Part shown: piece after piece, positions 1 to 7,527 of the stretch
How positions within the stretch are numbered: position 1 is the stretch's first letter
How the letters are laid out: every line of letters begins with the position of its first letter
NCBI GenBank assembly: GCA_937889645.1
Contig: CALBZE010000072.1
Location: forward strand, 1 to 20,394
Reading direction: 5' to 3'
DNA from: an uncultured bacterium
Lineage (GTDB): Bacteria > Gemmatimonadota > Gemmatimonadetes > Longimicrobiales > RSA9
Length of the DNA: 20,394 bases
Translations under genes and position numbers: made by a program
Notes under the pieces: model-generated
Told to the model about the DNA's origin: nothing
The model's input: only the letters and a program-made list of their open reading frames with translations
Database searches by the model: none

Positions 1-77
1 GGGCTCAGGGCCTAGGGCTCAGGGCCTAGGGCTCAGGGCCTGGGGCTCAGGGCCTAGGGCTCGGGGTTCAGGGGCGA
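1..77. repeat. Phased 7-bp repeat array, left arm of heptamer locus 1 (cut by window edge)
   Basis: Eleven consecutive heptamers in unbroken phase. For the first eight, GGGCTCA alternates with GGGCCTA or GGGCCTG, giving a 14-bp higher-order unit; GGGCTCG, GGGTTCA and GGGGCGA follow. The array starts at base 1, so its true left end lies outside the window. It is the inverted partner of the GAGCCC-type array at 279-383; for example, positions 8-25 are an exact 18-bp inverted match to 314-331. No reading frame is supported through it. Confidence 0.9.
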
Positions 78-100
78 GCCGGGGGCCGGTCGCTCTTTTT
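74..100 (+). terminator. Possible plus-strand intrinsic terminator
   Basis: A seven-base-pair stem (74-77 and 79-81 with 87-93, one bulged G at 78, loop 82-86) is followed directly by TCTTTTT at 94-100. This is the only T-tract near the array. It would end transcription of a plus-strand gene lying left of the window, which would make heptamer locus 1 a convergent-gene junction like locus 2. The stem is short and bulged, so this is a tentative call. Confidence 0.35.
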
Positions 101-278
101 GCTTGCTAACGATTCAGCCTTTGGTTCCGTGACGGGTGGCTCGGGCCCGTCCCCCGTATACGTCGGGGGCAACTCGTCGCGAAGCCATTGGCTCACAGAG
201 TAAGGCCGCCGGGGCACCTCGCCAAGCGGGCACCGGCGCGAACGGGTCAGGAGGGTGCCGGGATCGCCAAGAGCACGA
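101..278. other. Spacer between the two heptamer arrays, no convincing gene
   Basis: This stretch is visibly less GC-rich than the rest of the window; around 95-130 it carries runs of T and A that are rare elsewhere. The only minus-strand frame through it would start as GTG inside the CACCCGA heptamers, and its codons often end in T, unlike the real genes here. I recognise no protein, RNA or attachment site. It may be a remnant of older DNA held between the arrays. Confidence 0.5.
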
Positions 279-383
279 CACCCGACACCCGACACCTGAG
301 CCCTGAGCCCCGAGCCCTGAGCCCTAGGCCCCGAGCCCCGAGCCCCTAGCCCCGAGCCCCGAGCCCCGAGCCCCGAGCCCTCA
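279..383. repeat. Phased 7-bp repeat array, right arm of heptamer locus 1
   Basis: Fifteen heptamers follow one another without a phase break: CACCCGA twice, CACCTGA once, then twelve GCCCTGA/GCCCCGA/GCCCTAG/GCCCCTA-type units. The last unit (377-383, GCCCTCA) includes the TCA that is the stop codon of the minus-strand gene at 381-3824, so the array directly abuts the coding sequence. It is inverted relative to 1-77. The inner CACCCGA units, read as TCGGGTG on the other strand, resemble the GGGCGTC units in the second locus at 15245-15265. Confidence 0.9.
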
Positions 384-3300
384 CCTCATCCCCGCCGCCG
401 TCACCGGCGCGAGGGGCTCGTCCTGCCAATAGAACGGCCCCGCCTTCTTCTGCCGCGGCCACAGCTCGTCCAGCGTATGCGCGTCGTAGAGGCGGCCGTT
501 CTTCATGACCATCCGCAGCGTTTCGGTGTTGCGGATGTTGTCGAGCGGGTTGGCGTCCAGGATCAGCAGGTCGGCGATCTTGCCGGGCTCGACGGAGCCG
601 ATGTCCTTGGCCAGGCCGAGGGCCTGGGCGCCGAGGATGGTGGCGACGCGGAGCGCGTCGTAGTTGGACATCCCGCCCGACTGGATGCTCCAGAGCTCCC
701 AATGGTAGCCGAGGCCCTGGAGCTGGCCGTGGCTGCCGACGCCGGCGATCCCGCCGGCCTCGACGACTTGCTTCGTGAACTCGCCGAGCTGCCGGAAGAC
801 GTGGACGTCGGGGTGGAACCACCCCGCGCCGCGCCGGACGGCCTTCGAGTAGACCTCCTCGAAAGGCGTGAAGCGGAGCAGCCGCTCGTTGCGGAGGACG
901 TCCTCGGTGGCGAACCAGTAGTTCTCGCCCCAGGGGCCGCCGTAGGCGACGAGGGTCGTGGGCGTGTAGGCGATCTTCGACTCGGCGAAGAGCCTGACCA
1001 CGTCCTGGTAGAACGGGAAGCCGGGGAGGTTGTGCTCCTGGCCGCTGTACCCGTCGATCACCATGGTCAGGTTCATCTCGTAGTCGAGCCCGCCCTCGGT
1101 CGTCGGCATGAGCCGGAGCTCGCGCGCGGCGTCGATAATCCACTGCCGCTGCTCGCGGTTCCCGGTCATGTACATCTTGATCGTCTTCGTGTCGTAGTAG
1201 TCCGAATAGCGACGCAGCACGTCCTTCGCGTGGTCGCGGTTGCGGATCTGCTCGCCGCTGAAGACGCCGGGGCCGGTCGAGTAGATGCGCGGGCCGAGGA
1301 TCATCCCCGCCTCGACCTTGTCGCCGTAGGTCAGGACGTCGGTCGAGCCGGTCTGCGGGTCGCGCGTCGTCGTCACGCCGAACGCCAGGTTGACGAGGTA
1401 CGCCCACACCTCATCGCGGTGGATGTCGAACGACGGGCGCAGGTGCGCGTGCGTGTCGACGAAGCCGGGGATGATGGTCTTTCCTGCGACGTCGATCACC
1501 CGCGCGTCTGCGGGCACCTGGACCGACCCGCGACGGCCGACGGCGGCGATGCGGTTGTCGCGGATCACGACGTCGGCGTCCTCGACGACCTCGTAGCCGT
1601 TCATCGTGATCACGCGTGCGCCGCGCAGCACGGCGACGCCGCGTGGGATGTCGCGCTCGGCCTGGATCGCGACGCGCACCTCGAGCGGCTTGTAGGTCGG
1701 TTTGTCCTGCTGCCGCCCGCGGCCGGCCGCGGGCTTGTCGCCCTTCGCGGAGTCGGCGGGCGCGTCCTTGGCGGCGTCGCCGGCGGCCTTCGCGGCCGCC
1801 TCGGCCCTCGCCGCGGCCTTGACGCTGTCGTCGAACGCTTTCGCGCGGTCCAGGTCGTAGACGAAGTGCGCGTTCCCGATCGACCAGTGGACCCTGGTGC
1901 CGTCCGCGCTCCAGGCGGGGAACTGGCCGCCGATGTCGGTCAGCTTGCGCGCGGGGAACGCGGCGTTCTCGGGGTTGGCGACCGAGATCGTGGGCGCGTC
2001 CGCGCCGACGAGCGGGACGGTCACGACGTAGAGGTCGTTATTGACCTGGGCGAGCGCGCGCTCGCCGTCGGGAGCCATGAGGACCAGAGAGGCGCGCGTC
2101 GGCTGGGTCGAGCCGGGCGCCGTGCCGCCCGTGACCTGGACGTGCCGGCGACGGTCGGTCCCGTCCCAGCGCATCGACACGAGGCCCTCGCCCGGCGTGT
2201 AGCCGTAGATGCGGCTCGGGTCGCGCGTGAAGTGCGGGTAGCGGACGTCGGCCGGCCCGATCACGGTCGCCTCGCCGCCGTTGGCGGGGATCCAGATCAG
2301 GTCGGCCGCGCCGCCGGGCGCGCTCTGCGTGAGCGCCTCCTCGAACGCCCGCGCCGGGCCGCGGATCGCGACGATGCGCTGCCCGTCCGGCGACCACGCG
2401 GGCTGCTGGTACAGCCCGGGCATGCGCGTGAGGCGCTCGGGTTTGCCGCGCCCATCCGCCCGCACGCGGTAGATGTGGCCGCCCTCCTCGAAGGACCACG
2501 TGACGTAGGCGATCCACCGTCCGTCGGGCGACCAGGTCGGCTGGTGCTCGGCCAGGTTGCCGTCGGTCAGCCGCCGCGCGCCGGTCAGCGTGGGGACGAC
2601 GTCGTCGGCGCTGGCCTTGAGCGGCTCGCTCAGCTCCTGCACGTACAGCTTGTCGAGCGCGGTGAAGGCGATGCGCTTGCCGTCGGGCGAGGGCACCGCG
2701 TCACGGATCTGGCGGACGGTGAAGGTCGGCGCGTCCTCGATCGGGTAGTCGAACGCGACGCGCGGGCCGAGGTCCAGCTCGACGTCGACCTCGAACGGGA
2801 TCTCGGTCGGCGCGCCGCCGTCGACCGGGATCCGCCAGATCTTGCCGCCGTAGGTCGCGATCAGCGCCTTCGAGTCCGGGGTGAAGCTCATCCCCGGGTA
2901 GACGTCGCGCCCGGCGCGCGACTCCTGCTCATCGCGCTGGACGGGGAACGCCAGCCACCGCTCGTCGCCCGTCTGAAGATCGCGGATGCGGAGGCCGGTC
3001 TCGGCGATCTGGCGGGTGCCGTAGACGAGCCAGCGGCCGTCGGGCGAGATCGTCGGGCGGAACGCGCCGCCGAAGCGCGACGACTGGATCGTCGTCCGGC
3101 CGGTCTCCCGGTCGTAGACGGCGAGCTGGTAGTCGCGGCCCGGGGAGTTGTACTGCCAGTCGCCGGTCCGGCGCGCGAACCAGATGTAGCGCCCGTCGGG
3201 GCCGAACGCGGCGCCCGTGGTGCGCAGGTTCTGCGGCTCGCGGATCAGCGCGGTGCCGCTCCCGCCTTCGACGTGGTAGATCCAGAGCTTGGCGGGGTTG

Positions 3301-3824
3301 AAGCCCGCGCCCCTCGAGACGACGATGTACTTCCCGTCCGGCGTCCACTCGGGCGAGTGGTAGAGGTTGTTCTTCCCCTTGGTGACCTGGATCGTGTCCT
3401 CGAGGTCGAGGGAGAGGATCCAGACGTTCTCGCCGCCGTCGCGGTCGGAGGTGAAGACGATGCGCGTGCCGTCCGGGCTGAAGCGCGGCTGCGCGTCGAA
3501 CGCCATCCCGCGGGTGAGCGGCGTCGCCTTCCCGCCCGTGATCGGCATGATGTAGAGGTCGCCGAGCAGGTCGAAGACGATCGACTTGCCGTCCGGGCTC
3601 ACGTCGACGGAGATCCAGGAGCCCTCGTTCGTCGTGAAGCGGAGCGTCCGGGCGGGCTCGATGTGAAGCCCTTCCTGGCGCGGGTTCTTTGCGGCCTTCT
3701 CGCCGCCGGCCGGCGCCTGCGCGAGGGCCGGGGCCGCGGTCGTCGGGGCGGCCGTCAGCGCGATGGCGGAGGCCAGGGCGACGGCGAGGGTGCGGACGGC
3801 CGGGAGGCAAGGCGTTCTCCTCAT
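381..3824 (-). CDS. Exported TolB-type beta-propeller fused to an amidohydrolase
   Basis: The protein has 1147 residues. Residues 1-35 form a Sec signal peptide (Arg-rich start, Ala/Leu core, Ala-x-Ala end). Residues about 50-650 carry roughly ten PD40/WD40-like blades recognisable by repeated SPDG(K/R/T) motifs, as in TolB and S9 peptidase propellers. An Ala/Lys/Asp-rich linker (about 665-710) joins an amidohydrolase domain (about 715-1125). That domain has the metal-binding H792-x-H794 in a VDTHAH motif, further His residues in QEHN and GSHG contexts, and a C-terminal PGKIADL-type strand typical of imidazolonepropionase-like hydrolases. A periplasmic metal-dependent hydrolase of peptides or cyclic amides is likely; the substrate cannot be read from sequence. 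AGGA lies seven bases before the ATG. It has its own promoter (3935-3964). Confidence 0.93.
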   Translation of the reverse strand: MRRTPCLPAVRTLAVALASAIALTAAPTTAAPALAQAPAGGEKAAKNPRQEGLHIEPARTLRFTTNEGSWISVDVSPDGKSIVFDLLGDLYIMPITGGKATPLTRGMAFDAQPRFSPDGTRIVFTSDRDGGENVWILSLDLEDTIQVTKGKNNLYHSPEWTPDGKYIVVSRGAGFNPAKLWIYHVEGGSGTALIREPQNLRTTGAAFGPDGRYIWFARRTGDWQYNSPGRDYQLAVYDRETGRTTIQSSRFGGAFRPTISPDGRWLVYGTRQIAETGLRIRDLQTGDERWLAFPVQRDEQESRAGRDVYPGMSFTPDSKALIATYGGKIWRIPVDGGAPTEIPFEVDVELDLGPRVAFDYPIEDAPTFTVRQIRDAVPSPDGKRIAFTALDKLYVQELSEPLKASADDVVPTLTGARRLTDGNLAEHQPTWSPDGRWIAYVTWSFEEGGHIYRVRADGRGKPERLTRMPGLYQQPAWSPDGQRIVAIRGPARAFEEALTQSAPGGAADLIWIPANGGEATVIGPADVRYPHFTRDPSRIYGYTPGEGLVSMRWDGTDRRRHVQVTGGTAPGSTQPTRASLVLMAPDGERALAQVNNDLYVVTVPLVGADAPTISVANPENAAFPARKLTDIGGQFPAWSADGTRVHWSIGNAHFVYDLDRAKAFDDSVKAAARAEAAAKAAGDAAKDAPADSAKGDKPAAGRGRQQDKPTYKPLEVRVAIQAERDIPRGVAVLRGARVITMNGYEVVEDADVVIRDNRIAAVGRRGSVQVPADARVIDVAGKTIIPGFVDTHAHLRPSFDIHRDEVWAYLVNLAFGVTTTRDPQTGSTDVLTYGDKVEAGMILGPRIYSTGPGVFSGEQIRNRDHAKDVLRRYSDYYDTKTIKMYMTGNREQRQWIIDAARELRLMPTTEGGLDYEMNLTMVIDGYSGQEHNLPGFPFYQDVVRLFAESKIAYTPTTLVAYGGPWGENYWFATEDVLRNERLLRFTPFEEVYSKAVRRGAGWFHPDVHVFRQLGEFTKQVVEAGGIAGVGSHGQLQGLGYHWELWSIQSGGMSNYDALRVATILGAQALGLAKDIGSVEPGKIADLLILDANPLDNIRNTETLRMVMKNGRLYDAHTLDELWPRQKKAGPFYWQDEPLAPVTAAGMR

Positions 3825-3934
3825 GGTGGCATCCTGCGGAACGGGTCAGGGGCGCGTGCCGGGGCGGGCGCGGCGCGACGTCGTCGGACGCGGCGCGGGG
3901 CTGCGGCTCGGCACGTGGAAGTGGAGACGGCGCC

Positions 3935-3964
3935 AATATATGCGGGTGCCGGGCGCGGGAACAA
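3935..3964 (-). promoter_or_regulatory. Putative sigma-70-type promoter for the propeller-amidohydrolase gene
   Basis: On the minus strand, TTGTTC (3959-3964) is followed after 18 bases by TATATT (3935-3940), in an AT-rich patch that stands out from the surroundings. Transcription would start near 3928, leaving a leader of about 100 bases before the ATG at 3824. The 317-bp gap 3825-4141 otherwise holds the terminator at 4021-4060 and no gene. Confidence 0.5.
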
Positions 3965-4020
3965 GGTTGGAGAAACAGCGACGCCGCCCGCGCCTGATCT
4001 GCCCGCGCGAATCGCGGCGT

Positions 4021-4060
4021 GGGAGAAAAATCGACGGGCCGCCCCGAAGGGCGGCCCGTC
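4021..4060 (-). terminator. Intrinsic terminator with UUCG tetraloop after the zinc metalloprotease gene
   Basis: There is a perfect 12-bp GC-rich stem (4033-4044 with 4049-4060). On the minus strand its loop reads TTCG closed by C-G, the extra-stable UUCG tetraloop, and it is followed by GATTTTTCTCCC. It lies 81 bases past the stop of the minus-strand gene at 4142. The T-tract exists only in the minus direction, which sets the strand. Confidence 0.88.
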
Positions 4061-4141
4061 CCGGTGCTGCGGCCGGATCGGCGGGCGCTGGCGGATCCTG
4101 CGTGGCCCGGGCCCGCCGGCTCGCGGCCCCCGGCCAACGGC

Positions 4142-6640
4142 TCAGAACACCGGCGGCTGCCCGCAGATCGCGAGGAGACGCTGGATCTCCGTGCGGACGT
4201 CGCGCAGGTGGAGGCGCGTCATGCCGTCGGTGGTGCGGGCGAGCGCGGCGCCGACCATCCGGTCGAGCTCGGTCAGCTCGCCGCGGAGCGCCGGCCGGAC
4301 GTCGGACGGGAAGCGCTGCTGGTTCTGCGCACCCGGCTGTTGCTGCTGCGGCCGGTTCTGCTGCTCGGGCTCGAGGATGTTCTTGACGACCTCCAGATAC
4401 GCCCGCTGGAGGTTCCGCCGGTAGACGTTGATGCGGACGTTCTGCGCCGTGAGCTCGCCCCAGACGCCGGAACGCACATCGCCGAGCAGGTCGGCGATCG
4501 TGTACGCCTGGCCGGCGGGTAGCGTCGCCTCGTACTCGATGAGCCGGATCATGCGCGGCTCGGAGAGGAGCGTGGCGAGCACGCGGCTCTGTGCGGTGTG
4601 GATGCGCGCGATCACGCCCTCCGCCTCGATGCGCCGCAGGATCTCGGGGTTCAGGAAGTACTGCGGCACCTGGAACGCCGTGGTGTTCAGGAACCGGACG
4701 GCCTCGCGCTGACGCTCCTTCGAGACGGGGAAGAATCGCGGGCCGGTGCCGCGGCGCTCCTGCGACTCGGCGCCGCCGACGACCGCCGCGACGTGGCTCA
4801 TGTAGCGGCCCCACTGCCCGACGGCCTGGCCGTACAGCTCCTCCAGCAGCGAGTAGTCCTCGCCCGGCTGTTCGGCGACCGGGAGGAGCATCCCCATGAC
4901 GCGCTCGAGGTTCCTGAGCGCGAGCGTCGTCGACTTGACGGCGTCCGCGTCGCCGACGGCCTCGGTCAGCGCGCCGGGGTCGTTACGCTGGCCCGGCGTC
5001 TCGAAGCGGTACCACGGCACCGTGTCCTGCATGCGGGCCCACTGGTCGAGCGTCGCCTTCTCGTCGTCGGGCGTCTTCGCGCCGGGGATCGGCTTGTGCC
5101 CCCACATGACCGCGAACTTGTCGTACGGCCCGACTTTGGGGATCAGCAGGTCGAGGGGGATGTCGTCCTCCGGCTGCGCGACGTAGTTGAAGCGCGAGTA
5201 GTCCATCAGCGTCGGCGTGTGCGAGCCCATGCGGCGCAGGAACGAGACGCTGCGGACGCTGTCGGCCGGGAACGTCGAGCTGGCCTTCATGTTGTGCGGG
5301 AAGCCGATCGCGTGCCCGACCTCGTGCGTGACGACGTACTCCACGAGCTTCCCCATGAGCGAGTCGGGGAGCGGGAGCTTCTGCGCGCGCGGGTCGAGCG
5401 GCCCGACCTGGATGAAGTACCAGTTGCGCAGCAGGTTCATCACGTTGTGGTACATGTTGACTTCGGCCTTTAGGATCTCGCCGGTGCGCGGATCCACCTG
5501 CTGGCCGCCGGTCGCGTTCTGCGTGGTCGACGGGCGCCAGTAGATGACCGAGTGTCTGGCGTCGTAGAGCGAGAAGTCGGGGTCCTCCTCGGGCGTCGGC
5601 GCGAGCCGGGCCTGGATCGCGTTGCGGAAGCCGGCCTCCTCGAACGCGACGTTCCACGCCTCGACGCCGGACTTCACCCACGGCACGAGCCACTCGGGCG
5701 TGGCCGGGTCGATCCAGAAGACGATCGGCTTGACCGGCTCGGAGATCTCGGCGTTCGGGTCCTTCTTCTCGAGGCGGAAGCGACGGATGTAGCGCCGCTC
5801 CTCGGCCCGGTGCTCGGGGCGCGAGTAGTCGATCGTCGCGACGGAGATGTAGCCGACGCGGCTGTCGTGCAGGCGCGGCATCATCGGCTCCTCGGGGAGG
5901 AGGAGCATGCTCCAGTGCACGCGGGCGGTCGCGGGCTGGTCGCCGCCGCCCTGGGACGGCGCCGAGGTCGGCGCGCCGAAGCCGGACCGCTGCGGACGGT
6001 TGCCGGTCTGCGTCGCCTCGACCTCGATGTTGGTCGGGAACGCGGCGACGTGCTCGATGAAGCTGCGGTCCGCCGCGACGCGGTCGATGCCGCTCACGCC
6101 ACGGACATCGGTGGTGAAGAGCCGGGTCACCTCGACGACGGCCGCGCTGTCGGGCCCCCACGTCTCGATCTGGAAGGAGGCGAGGATCGGACCGAGCGAG
6201 GCGGCGGAGACGGCCCTGTGGATCGAGCTGGTGGCATCGGCCGAGATCTCGTAGGAGACCTGCCGCAGCAGGATCCGGTCGCCGTTCCGCTCCCAGCGCA
6301 CGACGCTGTTGCCCTGGTTGCCGACCCCGGCGGCGATGCGCCGCAGGAGCAGCATCTCCTGGCCGAGGCGGTGGCGCGGGATCTCGAAGTACAGCTTGTC
6401 GCCGATCCGGTGGGTGCGGAACAGCCCGTCGCGCGTCACTGCATCCTTCGTGATGACGCTGGCGTACGGCTTCGGGCCGGACCGGTCGGCCGCGCGCCCG
6501 CGGGCGCCTTCCTCCTGACCTGCACCTGCCTGTTGCTGCGGCGCGGGCGCGGCGGGTCGGGCGGGCGCACTGGAGCACGCCCCGACGACGAGGGAGACCA
6601 GCAGCAACGTCGCGCCAATGAGCGGCCGGTGTTCGCGCAT
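4142..6640 (-). CDS. Lipoprotein zinc-dependent metalloprotease (DUF5118-DUF5117-DUF4953 type)
   Basis: The protein has 832 residues, normal for this family. The N-terminus is a lipoprotein signal with lipobox VGAC and Cys22 as the predicted lipidation site, followed by an Ala/Pro/Gln-rich tether. A short DUF5118-like segment (about 55-95) and a DUF5117-like region lead to a metzincin domain with H439-E-V-G-H443-x5-H449 and a downstream Met-turn (LMDYSRF). Family knowledge predicts a zinc endopeptidase on the cell surface or in the periplasm; the substrate is unknown. The start at 6640 is chosen because AAGGAG sits seven bases upstream and the signal begins there; the open frame continues to 7504 but that extension is low-complexity. 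Transcription ends at the hairpin 4021-4060. Confidence 0.93.
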   Translation of the reverse strand: MREHRPLIGATLLLVSLVVGACSSAPARPAAPAPQQQAGAGQEEGARGRAADRSGPKPYASVITKDAVTRDGLFRTHRIGDKLYFEIPRHRLGQEMLLLRRIAAGVGNQGNSVVRWERNGDRILLRQVSYEISADATSSIHRAVSAASLGPILASFQIETWGPDSAAVVEVTRLFTTDVRGVSGIDRVAADRSFIEHVAAFPTNIEVEATQTGNRPQRSGFGAPTSAPSQGGGDQPATARVHWSMLLLPEEPMMPRLHDSRVGYISVATIDYSRPEHRAEERRYIRRFRLEKKDPNAEISEPVKPIVFWIDPATPEWLVPWVKSGVEAWNVAFEEAGFRNAIQARLAPTPEEDPDFSLYDARHSVIYWRPSTTQNATGGQQVDPRTGEILKAEVNMYHNVMNLLRNWYFIQVGPLDPRAQKLPLPDSLMGKLVEYVVTHEVGHAIGFPHNMKASSTFPADSVRSVSFLRRMGSHTPTLMDYSRFNYVAQPEDDIPLDLLIPKVGPYDKFAVMWGHKPIPGAKTPDDEKATLDQWARMQDTVPWYRFETPGQRNDPGALTEAVGDADAVKSTTLALRNLERVMGMLLPVAEQPGEDYSLLEELYGQAVGQWGRYMSHVAAVVGGAESQERRGTGPRFFPVSKERQREAVRFLNTTAFQVPQYFLNPEILRRIEAEGVIARIHTAQSRVLATLLSEPRMIRLIEYEATLPAGQAYTIADLLGDVRSGVWGELTAQNVRINVYRRNLQRAYLEVVKNILEPEQQNRPQQQQPGAQNQQRFPSDVRPALRGELTELDRMVGAALARTTDGMTRLHLRDVRTEIQRLLAICGQPPVF

Positions 6641-6767
6641 CTTTGCGCTCCTTGCTGGAGTGGGCGGGAGCCGGCGCCCGTGTGCGGGGCCGGCGGGGGT
6701 CGCGTGAGACGCTGGCCGGGCCGGGAGCAGTGCGGATTCGCGGTGCGGCTCCCGGCGCCGGTGCTCC

Positions 6768-6796
6768 ATAACAATACAGACGCGCCGCGATCGCAA
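6768..6796 (-). promoter_or_regulatory. Candidate promoter for the zinc metalloprotease gene
   Basis: On the minus strand, TTGCGA (6791-6796) is followed after 17 bases by TGTTAT (6768-6773). It lies in the only AT-rich patch of the 309-bp divergent gap 6641-6949 and would give a leader of about 120 bases. I see no equally good promoter for the plus-strand gene at 6950; a TTGTAT at 6893-6898 is the only candidate and its spacing is poor. The rest of the gap holds no gene. Confidence 0.35.
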
Positions 6797-6949
6797 GGTG
6801 TTGAGGTCGCGCGGGTGCGGCGGTAACCTACCCGGCGGTCGTCGACGCGTGAAGGTGCCGACGGCGGTCGCGGAACCGACGTGCCCGCCGTGTTGTATCC
6901 CGGGCGCTCGACCTACGACGAACTCCTCACTCCATGCGAAAGGGGAATC

Positions 6950-7471
6950 ATGTGCGGAGTAGCGAGGTCGCGGGTATGGGCGCTCGTGGCGTTGTTGGCG
7001 ACGGCGCCGGCCGCGGCCGCCCAGACGCCGGACGCGTCCGCGGCGGGTCCGGCAGTACGCCTGCAGGCGCTCGGCTCGGTCCCGATGACCGGAGATCATC
7101 GGCACGTGGCCGGCGGCGCGCTGGTCCAGCTCCGTCTGGGCTCGGCGTCCGTGGTCGGGCTCGGGATGGCGGGGAAAGGCGGCCAGTACGAGTCCTTGCT
7201 CGGCGGCGGGGGAGTCGGGCTTCGGCTGTGGCGGCTCGGGCCGGCCGACGTGACCGGGTTCGCCGGCTATGGCGTGTATCGGGAGGAGGGGTGGACCGGG
7301 ATCCGTCGCGACGCCGGCGGCGCGCTGGTGGGCTTGTTCGGGACCGTCGATCTCGGCCCCGTCGCGCTCACGGTCGGCGCGATCGACCTCGTGGGTCGGT
7401 ATTCGAAGGATGACGTGGCGGAGCCGTTCTGGTTCCGCGTGCCCCGCCTCACTTTCGGGGTCGGCCTGTGA
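6950..7471 (+). CDS. Small exported protein, probably an outer-membrane barrel-like protein
   Basis: The protein has 173 residues and no family I recognise. Residues 1-24 are a clear Sec signal peptide (Arg near the start, Leu/Val/Ala core, AAAA-Q cleavage region). The mature part alternates Gly-rich and hydrophobic segments with aromatic residues and ends in a strand finishing VGL, consistent with short amphipathic beta-strands of an outer-membrane or periplasmic barrel. The start was placed at 6950, not at the open frame's first ATG (6881), because the signal peptide begins there and AAAGGGGA precedes it. The next gene starts 56 bases downstream on the same strand, so the two may be co-transcribed. 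The barrel assignment is inference. Confidence 0.75.
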   Translation: MCGVARSRVWALVALLATAPAAAAQTPDASAAGPAVRLQALGSVPMTGDHRHVAGGALVQLRLGSASVVGLGMAGKGGQYESLLGGGGVGLRLWRLGPADVTGFAGYGVYREEGWTGIRRDAGGALVGLFGTVDLGPVALTVGAIDLVGRYSKDDVAEPFWFRVPRLTFGVGL

Positions 7472-7527
7472 GGCCGGCCCGTAGCGTATTCCCGTAGGCA
7501 GCACGCGTTGCTCCCCCCGAAGGATTC

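Noticed and set aside
68..295. Possible 75-residue minus-strand gene in the spacer of heptamer locus 1
   Set aside because: It would start as GTG inside the CACCCGA heptamers, has no Shine-Dalgarno, and many codons end in T, unlike the genes here. No family is recognisable.
1..383. CRISPR array
   Set aside because: Units are only 7 bp and contiguous, with no unique spacers between them.
477..4424. 1315-residue plus-strand open frame opposite the propeller-amidohydrolase gene
   Set aside because: It is an antisense shadow produced by high GC: no family motifs, and the opposite strand encodes a clear two-domain enzyme.
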